Below are positions 18,101 through 26,695 of a stretch of 46,850 bases of DNA, in pieces. The notes under the pieces are model-generated. The model was not told the DNA's origin. It was given only the letters and a program-made list of their open reading frames with translations, and searched no databases. The stretch is from an uncultured Alphaproteobacteria bacterium (GTDB lineage: Bacteria; Pseudomonadota; Alphaproteobacteria; Bin95), in assembly GCA_938083135.1 (NCBI GenBank), contig CALLKY010000019.1:1-46850 (forward strand), given 5' to 3'. How positions within the stretch are numbered: the stretch's first letter is position 1; each line of letters starts with the position of its first letter. Position numbers and translations under genes: made by a program.

Positions 18101-18512
18101 GCCATTCGTTATCAGCGCGAACATGACAGTGCCGTTGTTCACGGTGGTTCTGCGCAAGGCGTATGGACTTGGCGCGCAGGGCATGGCGGGCGGTGGGTTC
18201 CACACGCCAAACTTCGCAGTCGGCTGGCCAACGGCGGAATTTGGTGGCATGGGCCTTGAGGGTGCCGTGAAGCTTGGCTATCGCAACGAGTTAGCTGCAA
18301 TCGAAGACCCGGAAGAACGGCGCCGCGTTTACGAAGAAAAAGTCGCAGGCATGTATGATCAGGGCAAGGCGCTGACGGCAGCTGAACTTTTTGAGCTCGA
18401 CAACGTTATTGATCCAGCGGACACGCGCCGTTGGATCATCGAAGGTCTCCGCTCTGCACCGCCCCCCTTGCCACGCGAGGGTAAGAAACATGCCTGGGTC
18501 GATACATGGTGA
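15132..18512 (+). CDS. Single-chain biotin-dependent acyl-CoA carboxylase (BC-BCCP-CT fusion)
   Basis: This 1126-residue protein holds all carboxylase parts in one chain. The biotin carboxylase domain is at about 1-450 (IAKLLIANRGEIAIRI; ATP-grasp GGGGRGMR; EANARLQVEHTVTEAVTG). The biotinyl domain has MDAMKM with the biotinyl Lys near residue 555. The carboxyltransferase domain runs from about 620 to the end (LCDTPGNMVGP, AYGLGAQGMAGGGF). This order resembles the single-chain long-chain acyl-CoA carboxylases described from mycobacteria. Separate acetyl- or propionyl-CoA carboxylase subunits are the usual alternative. ATG 15132 has GAGGGAG upstream and starts at the conserved N-terminus; a longer frame from 15096 is less likely. 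The acyl-CoA substrate is not predictable. Confidence 0.9.
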   Translation: MGIAKLLIANRGEIAIRIARTAADMGIETVVVHSTDDAAALHVRAGDAAVALDGAGPAAYLDQQAIIAAAKSAGADAIHPGYGFLSENAEFAAAVVSAGLTFVGPKADAIARFGDKGAARTLAEAAGVPIAPGLPAPVTEADALAFLNEMGPGGAIMLKAAAGGGGRGMRPVSNAADLPDAFARSQAEAEAAFGDGRLYAEKFFQTARHIEVQVAGDSAGNAAHIWERECSLQRQRQKIIEIAPAPALASGVRTRLLDAAVALAKAAELDSLSTIEFLVDAKTAADDDNAEIAFIEANARLQVEHTVTEAVTGLDLVEIQLRLAEGASLAEVGLSVPPPVQGMALQARINMETMTASGDARPAGGRFTAFEPPAGAGVRVDHAGYAGLSPSPRFDSLIAKMIVHARSGVFADVAAKAARALAGFRIEGVPTNTRFLEALLADKAVTTCAFDTRFIEAHAERLLGVEPPPRRFVEAAPASGSQAGLAGSKIDASDPLAVLNFGKQDQAAEAAAPLDAPDGTNVLAAPMQGAVVSLALAAGETVRAGTTILVMDAMKMQHDIRADVSGIIRAFAVNEGDVVLEGAPLAYIEPAEVTADDADQGEAVDLDAIRSDLAEVIARQANTLDENRPEAVAKRRKTKQRTARENIEDLVDPGSFTEYGSLVVAARRARMSREELWKRTPADGLVTGLARVNGDLFGDAEARCMVMSYDYTVLAGTQGKKNHEKKDRMFELAAKWRLPTILFAEGGGGRPGDTDVVFSANLTTPAFHLFGKLSGLAPMIGIASGRCFAGNAVLVGCCDVMIATENANIGMGGPAMIEGGGLGVFRPEDVGPMNEQTANGVVDILVKDEAEAVAVAKKYLSYFQGPVQEWKAADQRKLRHIVPENRVKVYDIREAIDLIADEGSVLELRAAFGRAMITSFCRIEGRPVGLIANNPMHIGGAIDADAADKAARFMQLCDAYDIPMLFLCDTPGNMVGPDYERLALVRHCCRPFVISANMTVPLFTVVLRKAYGLGAQGMAGGGFHTPNFAVGWPTAEFGGMGLEGAVKLGYRNELAAIEDPEERRRVYEEKVAGMYDQGKALTAAELFELDNVIDPADTRRWIIEGLRSAPPPLPREGKKHAWVDTW

Positions 18513-18564
18513 GCCCCGGGCCCGAATGATGTAGGATGCCGGTGTCTGCTTTGCAGGTGCCGAG

Positions 18565-19011
18565 ATGCCTTGGGGGAAAGGGCTGGGTTTGGCGACGGAC
18601 GTACAAAACGCCGACAGCGAGATCAGACATTTGCGGGAAACCGTGAATGCGTTGAGGGATGCGCTGGAAGCAAAGGATTCTGATGCGCGGCGTATGCGTG
18701 ATGACGCTTTGGAGATAGCCAAGGCCGAGCAGGATCAGCTTCGCGATACCATCGATGCATTGCGGACGGCGCTTGAGAAATCTGAAACTGAGCGCCATGA
18801 AATCGCTGCCGAGGCGCGCCATGCCGCTGAAGGCGAAGTCACCCAGTTAAAGCGCACGATTGACGCGCTTCGCGGCGAAATGGAATCGCTCGCTTCGGAC
18901 AAAGATGCGGCGCTGATTGCAGCCCAGGATCAGCACCGCAGCGAAATTCGCCAAATGCGTGATACAGTGTCTGCACTTAGAGATAAGCTTGAGGACGCGA
19001 ACAATGGATGA
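18565..19011 (+). CDS. Coiled-coil protein of 36-residue tandem repeats
   Basis: I do not recognise this 148-residue protein. After 20 residues it consists of three complete repeats of exactly 36 residues (21-56, 57-92, 93-128) and a 20-residue partial fourth (129-148). Each repeat begins with a motif like (Q/H/M)-L-R-x-T-(V/I)-x-A-L-R-x-x-L-E, and the rest is charged and Ala-rich. There is no signal peptide or membrane segment. The spacing equals ten turns of alpha helix, so the motif would recur on one face of a long rod. The stop overlaps the adenylate cyclase start by 8 bp, which implies translational coupling and a shared role, perhaps as a scaffold or regulator (inference). Confidence 0.75.
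   Translation: MPWGKGLGLATDVQNADSEIRHLRETVNALRDALEAKDSDARRMRDDALEIAKAEQDQLRDTIDALRTALEKSETERHEIAAEARHAAEGEVTQLKRTIDALRGEMESLASDKDAALIAAQDQHRSEIRQMRDTVSALRDKLEDANNG
18625..19008 (+). repeat. Coding tandem repeat, 108-bp period, 3.5 copies
   Basis: Four copies of the L-R-x-T-x-x-A-L-R-x-x-(L/M)-E motif start at 18625, 18733, 18841 and 18949, each 108 bp apart. The DNA copies are diverged while the protein motif is kept, which suggests selection on the protein and an old duplication. Confidence 0.75.
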
Positions 19012-21286
19012 CGTCCGATCACAGCATGCCCAGGGCGCAGATGCCGCTGCTAGCATGCAGCATATGCAGCTGCTGCTGGATGTATCCCGCAATGTCGCAG
19101 CGCTCGATTCACTTGACGCGGTGCTCGATGCCCTTGTGGCCGTCGCCGCAGAGCAGACCGACGCTGACCGCGCCACGCTCTATTTGGACGACCCTGAAAC
19201 AGGTGAGCTTTATTCCCGCATCGCCCAGGGCATTGGCCGCCGGGAAATTCGCTTGGGCCGGCATGAGGGCATCGCAGGCACTGTGTTTAAGGAAGGCCGG
19301 GCGCTCATTATTGATGACGCTTATTCCGATGAGCGATTTATGGGCCGGTTCGATTCTGAAACAGGCTTCAAGACGAAAACCATCCTTGCCGCGCCAATCC
19401 GCACACCCAAGGGCAAAGTCATTGGCGTTATTCAAGTTCTGAATAAGACGGATGGTATTTTTAGCGACAAAGACCGGGAAACGGTTGAGGCGATAACCGC
19501 ACAATGCGCAATCACGCTGGAATCATTGCAGCTGATTGAGCGGATGGAGAAGTCCCAGGCGCGGGAAAGCGCCTTTATGAACGTTGTTTCGGATATTACA
19601 TCCGAGCTTGAGCTGCCCAAGCTTTTGAACAAGGTCATGTCAGAAGCCGCCCGGCTGTTGAATGCCGAACGTTCGACGCTGTTTCTGAATGACGCCAAAA
19701 CGAATGAGCTTTTCAGCTATGTCGGCGCAGGCCTTGGCCAAACGCAGATCAGGCTGCCGAATTCTGCCGGTATCGCAGGTGCGGTTTTCACGTCCAGCGA
19801 GTCCGTGAATATTCCCTACGCCTATGCAGACCTCCGCTTTAATCCATCTTTTGACCGCCAGACCGGGTTCTTCACGCGCTCCATTTTATGTGTGCCTGTC
19901 GTCAACAAGTCCGGCACTGTCATTGGCGTTACACAGGCGCTGAATAAAGTCGGTGGACCATTCAGCGATGATGATGAGCATCGCCTGCGCGCATTTACTG
20001 CACAGGTCGCAATTGGCCTGGAGAACGCAAAGCTCTTCGATGATGTGCAGGCCATGCGCAACTACAATGAAGCCATGCTGCAATCCATGTCGAACGGCGT
20101 GATTACGTTCGATGGTGATGGTGCCACGCGCACCTGCAACGCAGCCGGTGGTCGTATTCTGCGCATTGATCCCGAAGCCGCAGCGGGCCAACCAATGGCC
20201 GATGTGTTCGGTGAGGCGAACCAGTGGCTGATCGACCGCGCCCAACGGGTTTGTGAGACAAACGAGCCTGATATCGCCGTGGATGCAGAAATTCAGGCGG
20301 AGGGCGAGACAGTCTCTGTCAATGTCACCGTGCTGCCGTTGAGTGCGGGTGAGGAAGAGACTCTCGGCGTTATGGTGATGCTGGAAGACATCTCCAACGA
20401 GAAGCGCGTTAAGTCCACATTGTCCCGCTATATGGACCCGGACATTGCGGATCAACTGCTTTCAGGCGAAAGCGGTGAGGCGGCCCTTGGCGGCAAGCAG
20501 TCTGTCGCGACAGTACTGTTCTCCGATATTCGCGGGTTCACGACGATCTCTGAGAAATTGGGCGCTGCCGGGACAGTCGCCATGCTCAATGATTATTTTG
20601 AACACATGGTCGAATGTATTTCAGACCAGGGCGGCATGCTCGATAAGTTCATTGGGGATGCCATTATGGCCGTCTTTGGCGTGCCTTTGCCCCATGCAGA
20701 CGATCCAGACCGCGGCGTGCGTGCAGCCATCAACATGCAGAGGGCGCTCCAAGCTTGGAGCCCGACAGATCCGGATGGCAATGAATTCCCGCTGCACATC
20801 GGCGTCGGTCTCAATACCGATACGGTGGTTGCGGGCAATATCGGCAGCAAGAAGCGGATGGATTACACGATCATCGGTGATGGCGTGAACTTGGCCGCGC
20901 GGCTTGAATCTGCCTGTAAGCAGTATGGTGCGCAGATCCTGCTGTCCGAACTAACGGTCAATAAGCTAAAAGGTGCCTATCGGCTGCGCCAACTCGACTA
21001 TGTCGTTGTGAAGGGCAAGACAGAGCCTGTGTCGATCTATGAATGTATGGATCACCACACTGAAGAAACTTGCCCAAACTTGATGGATGTCATGGGCTTG
21101 TTTGCAGATGGGCTGCAACGGTATCGCGCCCAGGACTTTGTCCGCGCCCGCGAACGGTTTATTGACGTGCAGAAGGCGCGTGCCGATGACGTCCCTGCAG
21201 CGACATATATTGAGCGCTGCGATGTCCTGCTGAAAGAACCGCCGCCAGAGGATTGGGATGGCGTTTGGATTATGACCGAGAAATAG
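19004..21286 (+). CDS. GAF-GAF-PAS adenylate cyclase (class III, CyaB1-like architecture)
   Basis: This 760-residue protein has two GAF domains (about 45-185 and 215-355), a PAS-like region (about 370-480) and a class III cyclase domain (about 495-690). Metal ligands are Asp508 (FSDIRGF) and Asp552 (KFIGDAIM). Lys548 and Asp620 (MDYTIIGDGVN) are the pair that selects ATP over GTP, so cAMP is the likely product. GAF2 has a complete NKFDE signature (N314, K315, F320, D324, E325), and GAF1 a near copy (N147, K148, F153, D157, then Arg). That motif marks cyclic-nucleotide-binding GAFs in PDEs and Anabaena CyaB1/CyaB2. No membrane segment is seen. ATG 19004 overlaps the repeat-protein gene by 8 bp. 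Confidence 0.88.
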   Translation: MDDVRSQHAQGADAAASMQHMQLLLDVSRNVAALDSLDAVLDALVAVAAEQTDADRATLYLDDPETGELYSRIAQGIGRREIRLGRHEGIAGTVFKEGRALIIDDAYSDERFMGRFDSETGFKTKTILAAPIRTPKGKVIGVIQVLNKTDGIFSDKDRETVEAITAQCAITLESLQLIERMEKSQARESAFMNVVSDITSELELPKLLNKVMSEAARLLNAERSTLFLNDAKTNELFSYVGAGLGQTQIRLPNSAGIAGAVFTSSESVNIPYAYADLRFNPSFDRQTGFFTRSILCVPVVNKSGTVIGVTQALNKVGGPFSDDDEHRLRAFTAQVAIGLENAKLFDDVQAMRNYNEAMLQSMSNGVITFDGDGATRTCNAAGGRILRIDPEAAAGQPMADVFGEANQWLIDRAQRVCETNEPDIAVDAEIQAEGETVSVNVTVLPLSAGEEETLGVMVMLEDISNEKRVKSTLSRYMDPDIADQLLSGESGEAALGGKQSVATVLFSDIRGFTTISEKLGAAGTVAMLNDYFEHMVECISDQGGMLDKFIGDAIMAVFGVPLPHADDPDRGVRAAINMQRALQAWSPTDPDGNEFPLHIGVGLNTDTVVAGNIGSKKRMDYTIIGDGVNLAARLESACKQYGAQILLSELTVNKLKGAYRLRQLDYVVVKGKTEPVSIYECMDHHTEETCPNLMDVMGLFADGLQRYRAQDFVRARERFIDVQKARADDVPAATYIERCDVLLKEPPPEDWDGVWIMTEK

Positions 21287-21293
21287 ACGACCA

Positions 21294-22409
21294 ATGACAC
21301 ACCCGCACCCGATCAACAGCGGCAACGCTATGAAGCTTGGCATCATGGCGTTTAATTGTAGTGGCGGGTCAACGGTGACGACGGCACCTGAAGCCTGGCC
21401 AATGACTTGGTCTGATAACGTTAAACTCGCTAAATTGGCGGACGACGCTGGGTTCGAAGCGCTGCTGCCTGTTGGTCGCTGGAAAGGCTATGGCGGGCCA
21501 TCAAACTTCAATAACTCCACGTTCGAAAGCTTCACCTGGGCTGCTGGCATCGCAGCGGTGACGGAACGGATTGCCGTATGCGCCACGATCCACGCCCCAT
21601 TGGCGCATCCAGTGATGGCAGCCAAGCAAGCGGCGACGATTGATCATATTTCCGGCGGGCGCTTTGTTCTAAACATCGTCTGCGGCTGGTTTCGCGAAGA
21701 GTTCGAGATGTTCGCTGCTGAGTGGCGTGACCATGACCGGCGCTATGAGTACGCCGCTGAATGGTTGGCGTTGGCTCGGCAAGCCTGGACAGAGACTGAA
21801 CCGTTTGATTTCAACGGTGCGTTCTTTACTGGGAAGGCGATCTGGAGCGAGCCCAAGCCCCTGCAAGGCGGTGAGCTGCAGATTATGAATGCAGGGTCAT
21901 CGCCTACCGGGCAGCGTTTTTCCGCCGAAAATTGCGACATGAACTTCGTTATGCTGCGCCAGAAAGACGAGGCCAGCGACCGTGCACAGATAGGCGGTTT
22001 AAAGACGATGGCCGTGAATGCTGGGCGCAAATCACAGTGCTGGATCCACGGCTATGGTGTGTGCCGTGGAACCCAGGCGGAGGCTGACGCGTATCTTCAC
22101 CGGTATGTCGAGGACTTTGGCGATGACGAGGCTGTTGGCAATATGCTGTCGATCTTCGGCATGGAGTCAGAGACGCTTGAACCAGCAGTGATGGATGCAT
22201 TCCGGTTTCACTTTAAGGCCGGGCACGGTGGGTATCCGCTGGTCGGGACGCCGGCGAAGATTGTAGATGATATGGTGCGCCTGCGCGCCATGGGTGTTGA
22301 TGGCATCTTGCTGTCCTGGCTGGATTATTTGGGGGAAGCCCAACAATGGGTCGACGAAGTGCTGCCGCTTATGGAAGCCGCTGGATTACGCTCGCCGCAC
22401 TCGCCCTAG
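21294..22409 (+). CDS. LLM-class flavin-dependent monooxygenase (SfnG/RutA-like)
   Basis: This 371-residue luciferase-like monooxygenase has AATIDHISGGRFVLNIVCGWFREEFEMF, broken here as ISGGRFVLNIVCGWFREEF. It also has RRYEYAAEWLALARQAW and a C-terminal LVGTPAKIVDDMVRLRAMGVDGILLSW. These resemble both dimethylsulfone monooxygenase SfnG and pyrimidine oxygenase RutA. The substrate is undecided, and no flavin reductase is adjacent. An internal ATG at 21330 (MKLGIMAF) is an alternative start that begins directly at the barrel's first strand. The start lies 7 bp after the cyclase stop, and the 3' end overlaps mepA by 64 bp. Confidence 0.82.
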   Translation: MTHPHPINSGNAMKLGIMAFNCSGGSTVTTAPEAWPMTWSDNVKLAKLADDAGFEALLPVGRWKGYGGPSNFNNSTFESFTWAAGIAAVTERIAVCATIHAPLAHPVMAAKQAATIDHISGGRFVLNIVCGWFREEFEMFAAEWRDHDRRYEYAAEWLALARQAWTETEPFDFNGAFFTGKAIWSEPKPLQGGELQIMNAGSSPTGQRFSAENCDMNFVMLRQKDEASDRAQIGGLKTMAVNAGRKSQCWIHGYGVCRGTQAEADAYLHRYVEDFGDDEAVGNMLSIFGMESETLEPAVMDAFRFHFKAGHGGYPLVGTPAKIVDDMVRLRAMGVDGILLSWLDYLGEAQQWVDEVLPLMEAAGLRSPHSP

Positions 22410-23257
22410 CCTTTGCGGCTGGGCCAGCGCTGGCGAAAGAAAAACCCGCGCGCCTTCTGTTTGGCGGTGTGAAATCTGGCAGCGAAGGCACTGCTACACC
22501 TGTTGGCGGGTATGCCAAAGGCTGCATTGGTGGTGCTGTTCAGCTTCCAGCGGATGGACCTGGGTATCAGGCCATGCGCCCCAGCCGGAACCGGGCTTGG
22601 GGGCACCCAATCCTGAAGACATTCCTGGAAGACTTAGCGCAGACCATGCGCGATGAAGGCTATGCCGGCATGCTTGTGGGTGACATGTCTCAGCCTCGCG
22701 GGGGGCCAATGAAGACGGGCCATCGCAGTCATCAAAGCGGCCTTGATGCAGACATCTGGTTTCGCGCCGCACCGGACTACCAGCTTTCCCGGGATGAACG
22801 CCAGAAATGGAGCGCGTATTCCGTCGTGGCGAAAGGCTGGCCGCCCCAGGTGAATGAGAAATTCGATGATCGTGTCGCTCGGCTGATCCAACTGGCGGCC
22901 TGGGATCATCGTACGGCACGGGTGTTCGTTGCTGCCGTCATCAAGAAAGAACTTTGCGAAATGGCACCACCGGGCAACCGCGCATGGCTTCGGAAAGTGC
23001 GGCCCTGGTATGGGCACAAGGACCACTTGCATGTCCGCCTGAAATGCCCGGTTGGCACAATCAGCTGCATTGACCAGAAACCACCTCCACCGGGCGACGG
23101 GTGCGGTAAGGCAATGGCGTTTTGGTTCAAGCCAGCACCTAAGCCGGTGAAACCTGTGAAGCCCAAAAAACCGGTCAAGAAAAAGCCACGAAAGGAAGTG
23201 ATGTTGTCTCATCTTCCTGATGCGTGCACGACGATCTTGAAAGCGCCAGCAGGTTAA
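22346..23257 (+). CDS. mepA: Penicillin-insensitive murein endopeptidase MepA
   Basis: This 303-residue periplasmic LAS-type metallopeptidase cleaves D-Ala-meso-DAP crosslinks. It has a signal peptide with hydrophobic core LAALALAFAAGPALA and the zinc motifs GHRSHQSGLDADIW and WYGHKDHLHVRL. Cys-containing segments (CPVGTISC) are also typical. The C-terminus adds a Lys/Pro-rich stretch (PVKPVKPKKPVKKKPRKE), probably a flexible basic linker that contacts the wall. The start ATG 22346 lies inside the previous gene, with GGGGGA about 7-11 bases upstream; no later in-frame start would keep the signal peptide. Confidence 0.9.
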   Translation: MGRRSAAAYGSRWITLAALALAFAAGPALAKEKPARLLFGGVKSGSEGTATPVGGYAKGCIGGAVQLPADGPGYQAMRPSRNRAWGHPILKTFLEDLAQTMRDEGYAGMLVGDMSQPRGGPMKTGHRSHQSGLDADIWFRAAPDYQLSRDERQKWSAYSVVAKGWPPQVNEKFDDRVARLIQLAAWDHRTARVFVAAVIKKELCEMAPPGNRAWLRKVRPWYGHKDHLHVRLKCPVGTISCIDQKPPPPGDGCGKAMAFWFKPAPKPVKPVKPKKPVKKKPRKEVMLSHLPDACTTILKAPAG

Positions 23258-23350
23258 GGCGCGCTGCGGTATCTGAACTCGCACTGAAGTGCAGAATGTG
23301 ATCTAACAACCGCTACCGCTTTGCCGACTAGAATTTTGGAACCGCCGCCG

Positions 23351-24664
23351 ATGCGCCTCAGCCGCTACTTCATGCCGACCCTCAAAGAAACGCCTTCCGA
23401 GGCGCAGATCGTTTCACATCGTTTGATGTTGCGCGCCGGCATGGTGCGCCAGGCGACAGCCGGAATCTATTCCTGGTTGCCGCTCGGATTCAAAGTGCTG
23501 AAAAAGATCGAACAAATCGTGCGCGAGGAGCAAGATCGCGCAGGCGCTCATGAACTGCTTATGCCGACCATTCAACCAGCAGACCTGTGGCGTGAATCTG
23601 GCCGATATGACGATTATGGCAAGGAAATGCTGCGCATCACGGATCGCCATGACCGGGACATGCTGTTTGGCCCGACGAACGAAGAGCTGATCACCGATAT
23701 CTTCCGGTTCTATGTGAAGAGCTATAAGGATGTTCCGCAGCTTCTCTATCATATCCAGTGGAAGTTCCGGGACGAGGTCCGCCCGCGCTTTGGCGTAATG
23801 CGTGGGCGTGAGTTCCTGATGAAGGACGCCTATTCGTTCGACATTGACTACGCAGCCTCGAAGCATTCCTACAACAAGATGTTCTTGGCATATCTCCGCA
23901 CGTTTGAGCGCATGGGCCTTAAAGCCATCCCAATGCGCGCGGATACCGGGCCCATCGGCGGCGACCTTAGCCATGAGTTCATCATTCTGGCGGAAACGGG
24001 CGAGAGTCAGGTGTTCTGCGATAAGCAGTGGATGGAAATTGATCTGGCTGGCGACAATGTGGATTACGACAGCGATCTCGACCCACGCGTTACCGAACTG
24101 ACCAACATCTATGCCGCGACGGATGAAATGCATGATCCCGCTGCCTGCCCCGTGGGCGAGGCGGACTTGATCACCGCGCGTGGGATTGAAGTTGGCCATA
24201 TCTTCAACTTCGGCACCAAATATTCGGCCGCTATGAAGGCAGAAGTACAGACACCCGATAGCAGCCAAGTGCCTGTGATGATGGGGTCTTATGGCATTGG
24301 CGTTTCGCGCTTGGTTGGCGGCATTATTGAAGCCAGCCATGACGATGCGGGGATTGTTTGGCCGGACCAGGTGGCACCCTTTGGCGCTGCGGTCATCAAT
24401 CTGCGTCAAGGCGATGACAAAACGGATGCGGCTTGTGAGGATGCCTACGCCAAGCTTAAAGCCGCTGGTGTCGACCCGCTTTATGACGACCGGAACGAAC
24501 GCGCCGGGGGCAAGTTCGCCGATATGGACCTAATTGGCCTGCCTTGGCAGCTCATCATCGGCCCACGCGGCGTCGCCAATGGCGTCGTAGAGCTGAAACG
24601 TCGTGCGACAGGCGAGCGTCAGGAGTTGAGCCTGGACGCCGCCTTGCAGCAGATCATCGGCTAA
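23351..24664 (+). CDS. proS: Prolyl-tRNA synthetase, short alphaproteobacterial type
   Basis: This 437-residue class II aminoacyl-tRNA synthetase charges tRNA-Pro. It starts [21 protein letters not shown] and has the motif 2 region [25 protein letters not shown]. Motif 3 is near [16 protein letters not shown], and a C-terminal anticodon-binding domain follows. The large insertion (editing) domain of gamma-proteobacterial ProRS is absent, as usual in alphaproteobacteria. ATG 23351 fits the conserved N-terminus; a TTG at 23321 would add ten residues. The order proS-lolC-lolD is a common alphaproteobacterial arrangement. Confidence 0.94.
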   Translation: MRLSRYFMPTLKETPSEAQIVSHRLMLRAGMVRQATAGIYSWLPLGFKVLKKIEQIVREEQDRAGAHELLMPTIQPADLWRESGRYDDYGKEMLRITDRHDRDMLFGPTNEELITDIFRFYVKSYKDVPQLLYHIQWKFRDEVRPRFGVMRGREFLMKDAYSFDIDYAASKHSYNKMFLAYLRTFERMGLKAIPMRADTGPIGGDLSHEFIILAETGESQVFCDKQWMEIDLAGDNVDYDSDLDPRVTELTNIYAATDEMHDPAACPVGEADLITARGIEVGHIFNFGTKYSAAMKAEVQTPDSSQVPVMMGSYGIGVSRLVGGIIEASHDDAGIVWPDQVAPFGAAVINLRQGDDKTDAACEDAYAKLKAAGVDPLYDDRNERAGGKFADMDLIGLPWQLIIGPRGVANGVVELKRRATGERQELSLDAALQQIIG

Positions 24665-24679
24665 GGACGAAGCGCTCCC

Positions 24680-25924
24680 ATGTTCTCCCCTTTCGAACGG
24701 ATGATCGCCAGGCGATATCTCCGCGCCCGTGGCCAGGAGAGTTTTATCTCCGTGGTGGTGTGGTTTTCGCTGATCGGCATCGCCATCGGCGTCGCAACGC
24801 TCATCGTTGTCATGTCTGTGATGAATGGGTTTCGGGAGCAATTGCTGGACCGTATTCTAGGATTGAATGGCCATATTCAGGTCGTTGGCATTGGCGAGCC
24901 GATTTATGATTATGACGCCATGACCCTAAAAATTTCAGGCATTGAGGGCGTGTTGCGGGCTGCCCCAGTCGTCGAAGGTCAAAGCATGGCAACCAATGGC
25001 GGACGAGCCTACGGTGCTGTCACGCGGGGCATGGAGCTTGAAGGCTTGAAGAGCCTAACCGCGCTGGCCAATGGCATTGTCGCTGGCAAGCTGGATGATT
25101 TTGACGGCCGTGGCGTTGCGGTTATCGGTAGGCGGTTGGCCGAAAAATTGCGTATCGGCATCGGCGATAAGTTGACGCTGATTTCGCCAGCGCGCGGGTC
25201 AACGCCCTTTGGTGCAGCCCCGTTACAGAAGGCTTTCCGCGTGGTCGCACTGTTTGATGTCGGTATGTACGAATACGACTCAAGCTTCGTCTATATCCCG
25301 AACCGGGATGCGCGCGCGCTGTTCAAAACCGGCGAAGGTGTCAGCCTGATTGAGGTTATGGTCACAGACCCCGAAAACCTCGAAACCCATAAAGACCGCA
25401 TCCGTGAGGTGGCCCGGCATCAGGCTAGAGTGATCGATTGGCGCTATACCAATGGCGCTTTCGTGAATGCGCTCAATGTTGAGCGGAACGTCATGTTCCT
25501 AATCCTGACGCTGATCATTCTGGTGGCGGCCTTCAACATCGTTTCCAGCCTGATCATGCTCGTGAAAGACAAGACCCGTGATATTGCGGTGATGCGGGCT
25601 ATGGGGGCCACGCGCGGCATGATCATGCGGGTGTTCGTGTTCACGGGCACCGCCATCGGCGTTATCGGAACGCTGGCTGGCTTTGGGCTGGGCATGGCAT
25701 TTGTGCTGAACATCAACGCTATCAAGCGCGGCCTTGAGAGTCTAACGGGGACGGAATTGTTCTCAGCGGAGATTTTCTTCCTCTCCAAACTTCCGGCGAA
25801 GGTCGATAGTTTTGAGGTGGGGATGGTCGTCGTCATGGCGTTGGTGCTGTCATTCCTCGCCAGTCTTTATCCCGCATGGCGCGCCGCACAGGCCGAGCCC
25901 GCGTCCGCATTGAGGTACGAATGA
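24680..25924 (+). CDS. lolC: Lipoprotein-releasing system transmembrane protein LolC/E
   Basis: This 414-residue inner-membrane permease extracts lipoproteins for LolA. It has an N-terminal helix within FISVVVWFSLIGIAIGVATL, followed by SVMNGFREQLLDRILGLNGH, a hallmark of LolC/E. A periplasmic domain follows, then three C-terminal helices including the FtsX-like segment DKTRDIAVMRAMGATRGMI. A single permease gene is present, as often in alphaproteobacteria. Its stop overlaps the lolD start in ATGA, and it starts 15 bp after proS. Confidence 0.93.
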   Translation: MFSPFERMIARRYLRARGQESFISVVVWFSLIGIAIGVATLIVVMSVMNGFREQLLDRILGLNGHIQVVGIGEPIYDYDAMTLKISGIEGVLRAAPVVEGQSMATNGGRAYGAVTRGMELEGLKSLTALANGIVAGKLDDFDGRGVAVIGRRLAEKLRIGIGDKLTLISPARGSTPFGAAPLQKAFRVVALFDVGMYEYDSSFVYIPNRDARALFKTGEGVSLIEVMVTDPENLETHKDRIREVARHQARVIDWRYTNGAFVNALNVERNVMFLILTLIILVAAFNIVSSLIMLVKDKTRDIAVMRAMGATRGMIMRVFVFTGTAIGVIGTLAGFGLGMAFVLNINAIKRGLESLTGTELFSAEIFFLSKLPAKVDSFEVGMVVVMALVLSFLASLYPAWRAAQAEPASALRYE

Positions 25925-26598
25925 CCGCCGCACTCGAACTCAAGGACGTTACGAAAGCTTACCGACAGGGTGATAACCGCCTGGAGGTTTTGCGCGGCGT
26001 AAACTTGGTGATCCAACCGGGCGAAGTAATCGCTCTTGTGGCCCCTAGCGGCGCAGGGAAAACGACGCTTCTGCAGATCGCTGGCCTGTTGGACAGGCCG
26101 GATTCAGGGGATGTGCTGCTTGGCGGCGACGCAGTTGGCAAGCTTGATGACGCAAGCCGAAGTCGCAAACGCCGCGGCTCACTGGGATTTATCTTCCAGT
26201 TCCATCACCTGCTGCCGGAATTCACCGCACTTGAAAACGTTATCGTGCCGCAAACGATCGCCGGACTTTCCAAAGGCGAGGCGAAATCACGAGGGCAGGA
26301 ATTGCTGGCCATGCTTGGCCTGGCAGACCGCATGAGCCACAAACCATCCGCACTTTCCGGCGGCGAACAGCAACGGGTTGCGATTGCCCGCGCATTGGCG
26401 AATGCGCCGAAGGTGGTGCTGGCGGATGAGCCGACTGGAAACCTCGATCACGCAACCGCTATCGCCGTGACGGAGCGGTTACTGCAATTATCGCACGGCG
26501 CTGGGGTTGGCATGCTTGTCGCCACCCATAATCCCGAACTGGCCGGAATGATGGACAGGACCGTGCGGATGGAAGACGGCATTCTCGTCAACGGGTAG
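25921..26598 (+). CDS. lolD: Lipoprotein-releasing ABC transporter ATPase LolD
   Basis: This 225-residue ABC ATPase has Walker [14 protein letters not shown]-loop [16 protein letters not shown] (the FHHLLPEF phrase is typical of LolD), signature [15 protein letters not shown], and Walker [13 protein letters not shown]. It powers lipoprotein release with the permease encoded just upstream. ATG 25921 overlaps the lolC stop by 4 bp. The apparent extension to 25876 is antecedent lolC sequence read in another frame. Confidence 0.94.
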   Translation: MTAALELKDVTKAYRQGDNRLEVLRGVNLVIQPGEVIALVAPSGAGKTTLLQIAGLLDRPDSGDVLLGGDAVGKLDDASRSRKRRGSLGFIFQFHHLLPEFTALENVIVPQTIAGLSKGEAKSRGQELLAMLGLADRMSHKPSALSGGEQQRVAIARALANAPKVVLADEPTGNLDHATAIAVTERLLQLSHGAGVGMLVATHNPELAGMMDRTVRMEDGILVNG

Positions 26599-26636
26599 GC
26601 GCTGAATAGTTCCATAGAATTACAGAAATTTTACTG

Positions 26637-26661
26637 GGAACAGTATGGCTTTCTGACCGTT
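26637..26661 (+). promoter_or_regulatory. Probable EcfG (general stress sigma factor) promoter
   Basis: GGAAC (26637-26641) and CGTT (26658-26661) are separated by exactly 16 bases. This matches the alphaproteobacterial EcfG consensus GGAAC-N16/17-CGTT. It lies 35 bp before the CsbD start codon and close to its GGAGGT ribosome binding site. CsbD-like genes are frequent general stress response targets, so the match makes biological sense. Confidence 0.7.
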
Positions 26662-26695
26662 GCCTCCACATCACCCAAACCCGATGGAGGTAGCG

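Noticed and set aside
18917-19003. Upstream extension of the adenylate cyclase
   Set aside because: It is an out-of-frame reading of the repeat-protein gene; ATG 19004 fits the coupled overlap.
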